A stretch of 64,000 nt of DNA. Source: Idiomarina sp. X4. Lineage in GTDB: Bacteria > Pseudomonadota > Gammaproteobacteria > Enterobacterales > Alteromonadaceae. The stretch is from positions 2,356,001 to 2,420,000 of the forward strand of contig NZ_CP025000.1 of the NCBI RefSeq assembly GCF_002808045.1. The letters are read 5' to 3'. Made by a program: the position numbers and the translations under genes. Every line of letters starts with the position of its first letter. The stretch's first letter is position 1. This document shows, one piece after another, positions 8,207-17,379 of this stretch. The notes beneath the pieces are model-generated. The model was given only the letters and a program-made list of their open reading frames with translations. It was not told the DNA's origin and ran no database searches.

Positions 8207-8274
8207 TATGATTTTCCTTGTTGTTCTACTTTCCAACATCACTTTGCCAGAGGACTGACCTCTCAGGCAATACT

Positions 8275-8307
8275 TTAACGAAAAAAAGCACGAAATTAAC
8301 GAAAAAA
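8275..8307. repeat. Two direct repeats TTAACGAAAAAA, 21 bp apart
   Basis: Identical 12-bp copies at 8275-8286 and 8296-8307 lie in the 162-bp divergent interval between DUF1329 and the YCF48 gene. The 21-bp start-to-start distance is two helical turns, as expected for a regulator binding on one DNA face. The regulator is unknown. Confidence 0.45.
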
Positions 8308-8368
8308 GGTTTTCAAATTATCTTGAGCTTATACAATCCTATGACATTTTGAGTACCCAGGAGGTTCC

Positions 8369-9544
8369 ATGCGTTCGTCTTTTGCCCTGTCCGGGCTGTT
8401 GTTGGGGGCGTTTTTTAGCACCGCGGTATATGCCCAGGACGGCGATACAACAACAAACACTGACTACGAAGTTATCAGTGCACCAGCGCTGTCGTCTGAC
8501 GAAATACGAAGTGAAGTACTTATTGAAATTGCTTCTAATGGTCAACAACTTGTTGCTGTTGGCGCACACGGGAATGTGATTCGTCAGGACAGTGATGGCA
8601 ATTGGGTGCAGGCAGATGTTGATAGCAGCGTACTCATTACCAGTGTTGATTTTGCGAACGCTGAAAAGGGTTGGGCGACGGGGCATCATGGTGTCATTTT
8701 AACAACTGAAGATGGCGGCCAAAGCTGGACACGTCAATTAGATGGTTTTCAATTAATGGAGTTGGAAAAGGCGTTTTATCAGAAAAAAGTGTCAGCTCTT
8801 CAAGCTCAAATTGAAAAAGAAGAAGATCCAGAGGTTATCGGCGAACTGGAGTGGCAGCTGGAAGAAGCTCAGTTTCAAATCAGTAATATTGAAGTGGCAG
8901 AGGAAGAAGGTCCCAGCAAACCATTTTTAGACATACTGGCACTCAATGAACAAACGGCGTTTGCTATCGGCGCTTACGGAACCTTCCTGAAAACCACTGA
9001 TGGTGGAGCAAACTGGCAGGTTATTTCCGACAAGCTGGAAAACCCCGGGGGTTATCATTTAAATGCCATTATTGCTCGTGGCAATGACTTTTTCATTGTT
9101 GGTGAAGCAGGACTGTTGTTTAGCAGTGACGATAAAGGCGAAAACTGGACGCGCTTAGAATCGCCCTACAGAGGCTCGCTATTTGGCGCGCATTTAGATA
9201 ATTCTGATAACTTATGGATTTATGGTCTTCGCGGTAACGCTTATGTCTCTTCGGACAAAGGTCAGTCTTTTGAGCAAGTTGAAACAGGCACTGGCGTTAA
9301 CCTGTCTGCTGGTGTTTCAACTGAGTCAGGCGACCAGTTAATTGTCGGACATTCTGGAACGATTTTAAAAGTTGATGCCGAGCTCAATGTTGAGGCGCTC
9401 AGACACCCTAGTGGCTCCGTAATGACAGACATTGTCGTCGTTAACGACGGTGAGTGGTTAATGACGGGACGTAGCGGGTTATTACATTGGCCGGCTAAAG
9501 TGACTGAGGACGAAGCGTTGGCATCTCAACAAGGAGCGCAGTAA
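8369..9544 (+). CDS. YCF48/BNR-repeat beta-propeller protein, secreted
   Basis: A 391-residue protein with a signal peptide ending near VYAQDG. Several BNR-type motifs (TTEDGGQSWTRQ, TTDGGANWQ, SSDDKGENWTRL, SSDKGQSFEQV) mark a WD-like propeller of the YCF48/HCF136 family. The plant and cyanobacterial relatives assemble photosystem II; in non-photosynthetic bacteria the function is unknown. Residues ~129-178 form a charged, helix-prone insertion between propeller blades. A strong AGGAGG lies upstream of the ATG. The RND transporter starts 2 bases after its stop, so it is likely a periplasmic accessory of that exporter. Confidence 0.85.
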   Translation: MRSSFALSGLLLGAFFSTAVYAQDGDTTTNTDYEVISAPALSSDEIRSEVLIEIASNGQQLVAVGAHGNVIRQDSDGNWVQADVDSSVLITSVDFANAEKGWATGHHGVILTTEDGGQSWTRQLDGFQLMELEKAFYQKKVSALQAQIEKEEDPEVIGELEWQLEEAQFQISNIEVAEEEGPSKPFLDILALNEQTAFAIGAYGTFLKTTDGGANWQVISDKLENPGGYHLNAIIARGNDFFIVGEAGLLFSSDDKGENWTRLESPYRGSLFGAHLDNSDNLWIYGLRGNAYVSSDKGQSFEQVETGTGVNLSAGVSTESGDQLIVGHSGTILKVDAELNVEALRHPSGSVMTDIVVVNDGEWLMTGRSGLLHWPAKVTEDEALASQQGAQ

Positions 9545-9546
9545 CA

Positions 9547-11880
9547 ATGGATAATCCAATATCGAAAAAGCCGGCGGGAATTATCGAGAAGTTACTTTTC
9601 GGATTTCGTGCGCCCTGGCTGGTTATATTCTTACTGATTACCGTTTTTCTTGGATACAACGCCGCGCAGGTTCGTCCCGATGCCAGCCTGACCAAGATGA
9701 TTCCAACGCATCATCCGTTTATTCAAAACTATTTTGAGTATCAGGATGACCTTGCCAGCTTAGGTAACGTTGTCCGTATCGCAGTTGAGCATAAAAACGG
9801 TGATATTTTTGACGCCGAGTTTCAAAAGAAACTGCAGGAAATTACGGATGAGGTCTTTTTTATTCCGGGTGTTAACCGTTCAGGCTTAAGAAGCTTATGG
9901 ACCCCTAATGTCCGCTGGATGGAAGTGACCGAAGAAGGCTTTGTGGGTGGTCCCGTTATTCCGGACAGTTATGATGGCAGCGAGGAGTCGCTAGAGAAGC
10001 TACGAACTAACGTTCTGCGCTCTGGTGAAGTCGGTAACCTCGTTGCAAATAACTTTGAATCAACCATCATTTATGTACCACTTGATGAAGTTAATCCGGA
10101 AACGGGCAAAAAGCTCGACTATCAGGAGTTTTCAGAAAAGCTGGAAACCTTGGTCCGCGAAAAATACCAAAGTGAAGACATTGCTATTCACATTACCGGC
10201 TTCGCCAAACTCATTGGTGATCTCATTGAGGGGGCTGAGCAGGTTGGCTTGTTCTTCTTGCTGGCTATTGCCATTACGTTAGCGATGCTTTATGCCTATA
10301 GCCGTTGCTGGCGAAGTACTTTTACCGTACTTGGCTGTTCTATTATCGCGGTACTCTGGCAGCTGGGCATTATTAAGCTGATAGGCAGTGGTATTAATCC
10401 ATATTCGATGCTGGTGCCGTTCCTGGTCTTTGCGATAGGGGTATCGCACGGTGTTCAGGTTATCAATGCGATTAGTCATAACCGCGTTGCCGGCTTTGAC
10501 AAGCTTGAATCTGCCAAACTAGCGTTCCGCGGGCTTTATGTTGCGGGTCTAACGGCACTGGCAAGTGACGCCATTGGCTTTACCACACTCATGGTTATTG
10601 ACATAGAAGTCATTAAAGAGCTGGCGATTGCCGCAAGTATTGGTGTTGCGGTTGTGGTGTTGACTAACTTGGGTCTACTGCCAATTTTAATGTCGTACCT
10701 GGGTACTTCTAAAAATGGCGTAGAGTATGAGAAACGCATTGAAGGCGAGCGTCACCCCATATTTGAGTTATTTTCTAAGTTTACTCAACCTAAATGGGCT
10801 TATTCCGCAGTAGCGGTTGCATTAGCAATGTTGGCTTGGGGCTTAATTAACAGCCAGAATATGGAGATTGGCGACCTTGATAAAGGGGCACCAGAGTTGC
10901 GTCCTGACAGCCGTTACAACCAGGACAACGCCTTTATTGTCGACAACTACAGCTCGAGTACCGATATCTTTGTTGTTATGGCAGCATCTGCGCCAGAACA
11001 ATGCATTGCTTATGACAACCTGGAGCTAATGGAGCGCTTTAGTTGGCACATGGAAAACACCCCGGGTGTGCAAGACGTTAAATCAGTCGTCTACGTGTCA
11101 AAAATGGGCATGTTCGGTATTAATGAGGGGAACCTCAAGTGGTTCAGCCTGAACCGCAACAAATATGTTATTAACGCATCATTAAGCCGTATTCCTGATG
11201 GTTTAATTAATAACGATTGCTCAATGGCACCTATCATCATTTATCTGGATGATCACAAAGCAAAAACTCTGCAAACCGTTGTCGACTCAGTGGAAAGTTT
11301 CAATAACCGTTACCAACAGGAAGGGCTTGATTTGCTCATGGCTGCCGGTAACTCGGGTATTGAAGCGGCGACTAACGATGTTATCTCCAAAGCTCAGAAC
11401 AAAATGTTGTTGTGGGTGTATGGCGTGGTTATTGTGCTTTGTTTCATAAGTTTCCGCAGCTTAAGAGCCGTTGCCTGTATTATTTTACCGTTGGCGTTTA
11501 CGACCGTCATGAGTCAAGGCTTAATGGCTGTGCTGGGTATTGGCATTAAAGTCGCGACTTTACCGGTTATAGCCTTGGGTGTCGGTATTGGTGTTGACTA
11601 CGGCATTTATATTTACAGTAAAGTGAAAGAAGGCTTACAGCAGGGGATGTCACTGCAGGACACCTATAAATATTCGCTGGATAATACGGGTAAGGCCGTT
11701 GGCTTTACAGGACTTACTCTGGCAATAGGTGTAGCAACCTGGATATTCTCGCCAATTAAGTTCCAGGCGGATATGGGCATCTTGCTGACCTTCATGTTCC
11801 TTTGGAATATGTTGGGCGCGCTCATTCTTATTCCGGCATTGGCGCGTTTGTTCCGAGTAGGCAGTAAAAACGAGCAGTAA
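9547..11880 (+). CDS. RND superfamily exporter (MMPL-type)
   Basis: A 777-residue membrane protein with the two-fold RND layout: a first membrane helix near residues 17-37, a large periplasmic loop, a cluster of five helices, a second loop and a second helix cluster. Motifs AIGVSHGVQVINAI and ALGVGIGVDYGIYI lie in the helix clusters and are typical of hydrophobe/lipid-moving RND proteins (MmpL, HpnN-like). It is encoded directly after the YCF48 protein and opposite DUF1329, a combination that recurs in proteobacteria. The cargo is unknown; a hydrophobic or lipid cargo is more likely than drugs because no membrane-fusion gene is adjacent. Confidence 0.88.
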   Translation: MDNPISKKPAGIIEKLLFGFRAPWLVIFLLITVFLGYNAAQVRPDASLTKMIPTHHPFIQNYFEYQDDLASLGNVVRIAVEHKNGDIFDAEFQKKLQEITDEVFFIPGVNRSGLRSLWTPNVRWMEVTEEGFVGGPVIPDSYDGSEESLEKLRTNVLRSGEVGNLVANNFESTIIYVPLDEVNPETGKKLDYQEFSEKLETLVREKYQSEDIAIHITGFAKLIGDLIEGAEQVGLFFLLAIAITLAMLYAYSRCWRSTFTVLGCSIIAVLWQLGIIKLIGSGINPYSMLVPFLVFAIGVSHGVQVINAISHNRVAGFDKLESAKLAFRGLYVAGLTALASDAIGFTTLMVIDIEVIKELAIAASIGVAVVVLTNLGLLPILMSYLGTSKNGVEYEKRIEGERHPIFELFSKFTQPKWAYSAVAVALAMLAWGLINSQNMEIGDLDKGAPELRPDSRYNQDNAFIVDNYSSSTDIFVVMAASAPEQCIAYDNLELMERFSWHMENTPGVQDVKSVVYVSKMGMFGINEGNLKWFSLNRNKYVINASLSRIPDGLINNDCSMAPIIIYLDDHKAKTLQTVVDSVESFNNRYQQEGLDLLMAAGNSGIEAATNDVISKAQNKMLLWVYGVVIVLCFISFRSLRAVACIILPLAFTTVMSQGLMAVLGIGIKVATLPVIALGVGIGVDYGIYIYSKVKEGLQQGMSLQDTYKYSLDNTGKAVGFTGLTLAIGVATWIFSPIKFQADMGILLTFMFLWNMLGALILIPALARLFRVGSKNEQ

Positions 11881-11910
11881 CTGCTATTCACTGACAAATG
11901 GTGGAAAAAA

Positions 11911-13545
11911 CTAAGCGTCGGCTTTTATTAAGTCGGCGCTTTTTTCTGCAATGGCGATAGTGGGGGCGTTGGTGTTACCGCTAATAACCGTGGGCATAAT
12001 TGAGGCATCGACGACCCGTAAACCTTTAACGCCATGTACTTTCAGCGACGCATCGACAACGGCTTCTGAGTCGCTGCCAGGACCCATCTTACAAGTGCCG
12101 ACTGGATGGTAAATAAGCCCTGTCCTCGACTTGATTTCGTCGAGTAGCAGCGAATCGTTTGTTGCGTTCTCAGTTGGAAACAGGCGTCCGCCATTATGTC
12201 TGTTGAGTGCCGGTTGTTTGATTATCTCAAAGGCTTTTTTTATTCCCTGTAACAGCGCTTGTTGATCGTCATTTTCTTTTAAAAAACCATAAGTGATTGT
12301 CGGCTTGCCCATTGGGTTATCCGAGTTTAACTGAACCTGACCACGAGACTTAGGTCGAAGCAGGCAAACGTGACAGGTGAAACCGTTGGTTAGCGTGGGT
12401 AGCCAGTCATAACCGCTGTCATTAAACATCACGGGTAGTAAATGGACTTGTATGTCGGGCTCGTTAACTGCTTCTGATGAACAATAAAACGCGCCAACTT
12501 CAGCAATCGAATGCGCCAACTGGCCTTTACCGGTAAACAGGTATTTTAGGAAAGGCACTGAAAGCTTCAGTAAACTCCAGGGTGTCAGAGTCAATCCGTC
12601 TTTGGCTTTGTTCTTGTAATGCAGGCTGATGTCGACGTGCTCTTGTAAATTTTTACCCACACCGGGTAACTCATGAACGAGGTTAACACCTGCATTCGCT
12701 AATTCGTTAGCCGGACCAACACCGGAGCGCAGTAAAATTTGCGGTGAGTTAAAAGCGCCAGCGCTTAAAATAACTTCTTTATTCGCCATTGCGATATAAG
12801 ACTGACCAGACCTTTGATAAGCAATGCCAGTGGCGGTTTTGCCACAGAATAAAACACGTTCAGTTAGGCAGCCAGTTAACACTGTTAGATTCGCTCTGTG
12901 TAACGCGGGTTTTAGGTAAGCGTGATAGGCACTGCAACGCTTACCATCTTTCATCGTAAACTGATAGGGGCCATGACCCTCTAATTGCGAGCCGTTAAAG
13001 TCAGTATTTTGAGGTAGACCGTATTCCTCACAGGCGCTTAGAAATTGCCTTGAAACGGAGTAGTAAGGTATTACGTCAGAAACATGCAACGGGCCACTGG
13101 CGCCATGGTAGGTGTTAGCGCCACGACTGTTGCTTTCACTTTTGATAAAGTAGGGCAGTAAGTCGCTATAACTCCAGCCGCTGTTGCCTAAAGCGGCCCA
13201 GTGATCATAGTCGGATGCAAGGCCGCGAGTGTATATCATGGCATTGATTCCACTACTGCCACCGAGCATTTTTCCGCGCGGTGTATAACTGCCTTTAGGC
13301 GTGGTTAAATGCGGCTCTTTTTCGGCGCGGTACAACCAATTAAATTTGCGGCTGTGCATAAAGCGGGCAAACCCCGATGGCATGTCAGAAAACAGCCCAC
13401 CATGAGATGTTCCTGCCTCTAATAACAAAACGCTGTGTTTACCGTTCTCTGAGAGCCTATTGGCGAGCGTACAGCCGGCAGAGCCGGCTCCGACAATAAT
13501 GTAGTCGTATGACTTTTGAGTGTTAGAGCGAGGCGGCGTAGTCAT
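11911..13545 (-). CDS. GMC-family FAD-dependent oxidoreductase (choline/alcohol dehydrogenase-like)
   Basis: A 544-residue glucose-methanol-choline oxidoreductase. The N-terminal FAD motif [18 protein letters not shown] is near residues 14-31. The active-site His lies in [11 protein letters not shown], and the second catalytic His position is replaced by the usual Asn in [18 protein letters not shown]. It most resembles aliphatic alcohol and choline dehydrogenases (AlkJ/BetA type). No betB or betI is adjacent, so an alcohol dehydrogenase role is preferred over betaine synthesis. Its start overlaps the end of sbcB by 23 bp, so it may be translated from the sbcB mRNA. Confidence 0.88.
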   Translation of the reverse strand: MTTPPRSNTQKSYDYIIVGAGSAGCTLANRLSENGKHSVLLLEAGTSHGGLFSDMPSGFARFMHSRKFNWLYRAEKEPHLTTPKGSYTPRGKMLGGSSGINAMIYTRGLASDYDHWAALGNSGWSYSDLLPYFIKSESNSRGANTYHGASGPLHVSDVIPYYSVSRQFLSACEEYGLPQNTDFNGSQLEGHGPYQFTMKDGKRCSAYHAYLKPALHRANLTVLTGCLTERVLFCGKTATGIAYQRSGQSYIAMANKEVILSAGAFNSPQILLRSGVGPANELANAGVNLVHELPGVGKNLQEHVDISLHYKNKAKDGLTLTPWSLLKLSVPFLKYLFTGKGQLAHSIAEVGAFYCSSEAVNEPDIQVHLLPVMFNDSGYDWLPTLTNGFTCHVCLLRPKSRGQVQLNSDNPMGKPTITYGFLKENDDQQALLQGIKKAFEIIKQPALNRHNGGRLFPTENATNDSLLLDEIKSRTGLIYHPVGTCKMGPGSDSEAVVDASLKVHGVKGLRVVDASIMPTVISGNTNAPTIAIAEKSADLIKADA

Positions 13546-14962
13546 ACAGTGACTTTAAAAGGCGCAGTTTGTGCGCGTCTTCCTGATGCTGATTAGCCAA
13601 CTCCTCGAGGCGCAACGCAAAAGCGTCTGCAGAGAGCATCCCTTCCGGCGGGTCAATGAGACGTTGCTGACAGAATTGACGCCACTGATTCAGTTCCTTG
13701 TCTGTTAAAGTTGAAGGATAGTTACGGGCCCGGTACCGTAGCAATAACTTCTCCATGCGAGAGTCTTCAAAAGCCAAATCTAACCCGGCCAGCTGTTGTG
13801 GCTCAGACGTCCTAATAATCTCCATGTGTTTTTTGTCTTGCGGTGAGAAAAAGCCGTCGTAAATTTGGTGGTCAACATCGGTTCTCGGTGCGAACGCTTT
13901 CGTTTGTTCGAACACCTGCATCAGCTTGTCTCTGAATTCACTGTTTTCTTGTAACCATTGCGCATTCTTAGCTACCGTGTTCATGTCCAGTTCGGCTTTC
14001 TCTGAAGCATCATCAGAAATTGTTTTGATGGGGGCAAGAAACGGGTTGCGACCTAAATGAATATTCTGAATGCCACTTTTCTGTTGACCTTGGGCTTCCA
14101 GCTCTTTTCGGCTGGTGTAAGTCAGTTCAATCAGTTCTTCGACTGATCTTTCCGCAAATAGGGCGGGGTCAATGCGTAGATCCCAGGCAATAATGTTACT
14201 GTTCTGCTTTGGGTGAAACCCAAGGGGCAAGATAGCGGATAAATATCGGTTTACGGTGCCATAAAAGCCACTGACATGCGCTAAAGGCTCAGGCGCTTGC
14301 CAGTTGAATAAGCTTAGCAGCTTTTGCTTACGCCGAATGCTGTAGGCCCACTGCCATAATTTTGGCTGCTTTTCTTTAATGAGTTTAGCCAGCCCAATGG
14401 TCGCATAGACATCGGACATTGCATCGTGCGCCTGGCCATGCTCAATGTTATTAGCGACACTTAAGTGCTCGAGTTTCAGGCTAGGTTGACCGTCCTCATT
14501 GTCTGGCCAGTTAATACCTTCAGGCCGCAGTGCAAAACAGGCTCGGGTGACATCAATTAAATCCCATCGGGAATTGCCATTTTGCCAGCTGTATTCATAA
14601 GGGTCATAGAAATTGCGATAAAACAGGGAGCGGGTTACTTCGTCATCAAACCGAATATTGTTGTAACCAATAATGGTGGTGTTGGGCTTTTGAAACTCTT
14701 CGGCAATGGCTTTGCTGAACGCAGCCTCACTGACCCCTTGTTTTAGTGCCAACTGTGGTGTTATGCCGGTCACTAACGTCGCCTCAGGGTTAGGCAGAAA
14801 ATCTGGCGTAGGTTGCACATACAGTGTTAACGGGCGCCCGACCACATTAAAGTCAGTGTCGGTGCGAAGCCCGGCAAATTGCGCCGGGCGGTCAACTAAC
14901 GGGTTGGCTCCCCAAGTCTCGTAATCGTGCCAGTAAAAAGTCTCTTGTTCGTTTTGTGCCAT
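13523..14962 (-). CDS. sbcB: Exodeoxyribonuclease I
   Basis: A 479-residue 3'-5' single-strand DNA exonuclease of the DEDD superfamily, used in recombination and mismatch repair. The first acidic motif is FYWHDYETWGANPLVDRPAQ, the second GYNNIRFDDEVTR and the third EHGQAHDAMSDVYAT, all very close to E. coli ExoI. The length equals the family norm (about 475 aa). It is transcribed away from the diguanylate cyclase gene and overlaps the downstream GMC oxidoreductase gene, an unusual partner. Confidence 0.95.
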   Translation of the reverse strand: MAQNEQETFYWHDYETWGANPLVDRPAQFAGLRTDTDFNVVGRPLTLYVQPTPDFLPNPEATLVTGITPQLALKQGVSEAAFSKAIAEEFQKPNTTIIGYNNIRFDDEVTRSLFYRNFYDPYEYSWQNGNSRWDLIDVTRACFALRPEGINWPDNEDGQPSLKLEHLSVANNIEHGQAHDAMSDVYATIGLAKLIKEKQPKLWQWAYSIRRKQKLLSLFNWQAPEPLAHVSGFYGTVNRYLSAILPLGFHPKQNSNIIAWDLRIDPALFAERSVEELIELTYTSRKELEAQGQQKSGIQNIHLGRNPFLAPIKTISDDASEKAELDMNTVAKNAQWLQENSEFRDKLMQVFEQTKAFAPRTDVDHQIYDGFFSPQDKKHMEIIRTSEPQQLAGLDLAFEDSRMEKLLLRYRARNYPSTLTDKELNQWRQFCQQRLIDPPEGMLSADAFALRLEELANQHQEDAHKLRLLKSLYDYAASL

Positions 14963-15169
14963 AACCTAAGCTTACGCTGCTCTATAGAAAAGAAAAACTA
15001 TAGCATGAGCTTGTCCGCGAATTCAGCCATTATTAACGGTTTGCTTGAGCTTATGACTAAGCGTCCAAAAGCTACTCATGTATAGGTATCTGAGCTACTA
15101 ATTATTCTCTTTAGTTTGCGTTATCTCAAAATGTTACACTTGAAAGGATCTTACTACCTGAACGACTGA

Positions 15170-17020
15170 ATGAAGCTTTTTAATTTACAGCGCAGAATTA
15201 GCTTGGCCATAGTATTGGCAATTCTCACCTCTGGCATTGTTGTTTCAGTGACCGTTGCTTATCCTTTAGTGACGGAGCTCTATCAGCAAACGATTCGCTT
15301 AACGCGAAGCTCGGTAGATTTAAAAGCGTTTAATATTCAACAGGTTTATGACCACCAGTTGGCGGTTGCTAAGCAAGTTAGCAGCCGTTCCAGAATAGCC
15401 TATAAGCTCAAAGAATTAGCAGACGAATCAACAACTCGAAAAGAAGCGCAAGCATTTATAGAGCCAAAATTAAAACATGCCATGTCGGTAGAGAACGATA
15501 TTTTTGCCATTATTGAGCTCGACGCTGACGGCAAGCTACTGGTGACAATCAATGAAAGTAGCGCTTCCTTACCGCTGGTAAAAAGCACTGACGCCGTATT
15601 TAACTTTATCGAAATTCAAACGCCTGACGTGTCTGCGTATATGACAAGTCGTTTTATTACGCCAATCAAGATGGGTGACAGAGTTGTTGGGTATAGCATT
15701 GTATTTTTCAAACCGAAACAGTGGGTAACTGCTTTAGACTACCTACCGTCGGCTGAAACATGTTTCATTAACGACAAAACAAAAGAGCGGATAGCGTTAG
15801 CCGGACAAAAGCTGATAGCGTCGAAACAAGAAGCTTGTTTACGGGGGAGAGGTAAGGTCGAAGAGCTTCGCCCCAATGACGCTTATTTAGTGACGTTGGG
15901 TTCTGGTGATCGTTTTGTCAGTTACGACAGAGATATTACTATTGATGATTGGAAGTTGATGCTAAACATACCTGTGCCGGTTATGTTTAAAGACGTTATT
16001 AATAAAGCGGTTTGGGGCGGCTTGGCATTACTTGGCTTGAGCTTGTTCTTTAGTTGGCTCGGTATTCGAATTATAAAACCCTTAACCCGGAAGTTAATAG
16101 AACAAACTTCGCAAATAGCGCAGTCTGCCAATGAGCTAAAAGTGTCTAATCTAGCGTTTGAGCAAAGTGAAGGCTTATTGGTGATAACAACGGCCGACTT
16201 GACTATTTACCGTGCGAACAGGAGTTTTGCGGCACTTCTTAATAGACGCCCTCAAAAGTTATATAAACAACCGCTAATCCATTTGTTAGATCCTGAATTT
16301 TGTAATCCTAAGGCTTTTTCTGAACAGCTGATAAAGGACAGTGTTTGGCAGGGTGAGGTTTGGTTGAAACAAGATGGTGCTGACTCGTTACCTTGTTTGC
16401 TGACTGCATCTCCCGTTCGTGATGAAGACGGCCATTTAAATTACTATGTCATGACATTCACTGATATCAGTGAGCGTTTAGCCGAAGAGGATGCATTAAC
16501 CGAACAGGTGAACCATGATGAGCTGACCCACTTATTCAATCGCTCGGCCTTTGACCGCCATTTGGAGAAATACCTTCAGCAAGCGAAGGTCGGTAATCGT
16601 CGTTTCGCTATTTTGTTTATGGACTTAGACAAATTTAAACCGGTGAATGATACCTACGGGCACGATGCAGGTGATGAGTTACTCTGTCAGGTTGCAAACC
16701 GAATGGAAAATAGCCTGCGTAAGAGCGATATGATTGCAAGGCGTGGCGGCGATGAATTCGTTGTGTGTACCAGCTTTTTAGACGAGCCTCAGGACGAAGC
16801 CCTTCGAATTGCGTCAAAGATACACAGTGAAATGAACCGTCCTTTTGTATTGAAACAGGCGCAAGTGACTATTGGTATTTCCATTGGAATTGCGATTTAT
16901 CCTGAACATGGCAATTCAGCAGAGCTGCTTCTTAAAGCCGCAGATAAAGCGATGTATCAGGTCAAAGAGCGGCAGCGCAACAGTATTTTAATAGCAGAAA
17001 GTGATAAGTTGTACCCATAG
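15170..17020 (+). CDS. Membrane diguanylate cyclase with extracellular sensor, PAS and GGDEF domains
   Basis: A 616-residue protein. A membrane helix at ~10-33 is followed by a periplasmic sensor region ~34-280 (CACHE-like by layout), then a second helix at ~281-300, a PAS domain at ~330-435 and a GGDEF domain at ~445-610. The active-site motif is intact (RRGGDEFVV, G526-F530). The allosteric I-site RKSD (517-520) sits exactly five residues upstream, so the enzyme should make c-di-GMP and be inhibited by its product. The sensed signal is unknown. No EAL domain follows. It is monocistronic; a perfect 10-bp hairpin spans its stop codon. Confidence 0.92.
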   Translation: MKLFNLQRRISLAIVLAILTSGIVVSVTVAYPLVTELYQQTIRLTRSSVDLKAFNIQQVYDHQLAVAKQVSSRSRIAYKLKELADESTTRKEAQAFIEPKLKHAMSVENDIFAIIELDADGKLLVTINESSASLPLVKSTDAVFNFIEIQTPDVSAYMTSRFITPIKMGDRVVGYSIVFFKPKQWVTALDYLPSAETCFINDKTKERIALAGQKLIASKQEACLRGRGKVEELRPNDAYLVTLGSGDRFVSYDRDITIDDWKLMLNIPVPVMFKDVINKAVWGGLALLGLSLFFSWLGIRIIKPLTRKLIEQTSQIAQSANELKVSNLAFEQSEGLLVITTADLTIYRANRSFAALLNRRPQKLYKQPLIHLLDPEFCNPKAFSEQLIKDSVWQGEVWLKQDGADSLPCLLTASPVRDEDGHLNYYVMTFTDISERLAEEDALTEQVNHDELTHLFNRSAFDRHLEKYLQQAKVGNRRFAILFMDLDKFKPVNDTYGHDAGDELLCQVANRMENSLRKSDMIARRGGDEFVVCTSFLDEPQDEALRIASKIHSEMNRPFVLKQAQVTIGISIGIAIYPEHGNSAELLLKAADKAMYQVKERQRNSILIAESDKLYP

Positions 17021-17044
17021 CTTACGGGTATCGCAAGCTATGGG
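17014..17044. repeat. Perfect 10-bp inverted repeat at convergent gene ends
   Basis: CCCATAGCTT and AAGCTATGGG flank an 11-base loop. It covers the stop of the diguanylate cyclase gene and lies 7 bp from the stop of the minus-strand gene. No T-run follows on either strand, so it is a stable mRNA 3'-end hairpin rather than a classical intrinsic terminator. Confidence 0.6.
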
Positions 17045-17050
17045 AAAAGT

Positions 17051-17290
17051 CTATACCCGCTCATAATCCTCAATAATCAAGTCGTAAGCTTTTTTCAATT
17101 TTTCTGTCAGAGATCGGTTGTCGTCGTGACGAAAGGCAAGTTCTGCGTGTGGCAATATCCGTTCGCCTACGCGACGGGCAATGGCGTCTTCTAACTGCTG
17201 CTGGTCGCCCGATGAGGCCTCGGTTGGTACTTCAACGGTAATGTCGCCTTTTGAACCAATGTGCTCATAGTTAACACGATAAGTTGGCAT
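17051..17290 (-). CDS. Small hypothetical protein (79 aa)
   Basis: A 79-residue acidic soluble protein beginning MPTYRVNYEHIGSKGDI and ending in a helical part. The start at 17290 is chosen because an excellent GGAGG ribosome-binding site sits just before it; the longer frame to 17374 has no such support and would run to within 6 bp of the divergent gene. No family is recognised. The leading beta-strands and C-terminal helix suggest a compact alpha/beta fold. Confidence 0.7.
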   Translation of the reverse strand: MPTYRVNYEHIGSKGDITVEVPTEASSGDQQQLEDAIARRVGERILPHAELAFRHDDNRSLTEKLKKAYDLIIEDYERV

Positions 17291-17379
17291 AATCCCTCCA
17301 TCAATCGCATTGCTAAATGCGTGTTTATCCCCTCTAATAAGACTAGACGAAATACAATAAAAAGCAGGGGACATGAGTT

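Noticed and set aside
8339-8689. 116-codon minus-strand ORF across the YCF48 start
   Set aside because: It overlaps the strong ribosome-binding site and signal peptide of the YCF48 gene and has no support.
11911-11950. Terminator between the RND and GMC genes
   Set aside because: The two GTCGGC segments are direct rather than inverted repeats; only about five base pairs form, so no confident hairpin.
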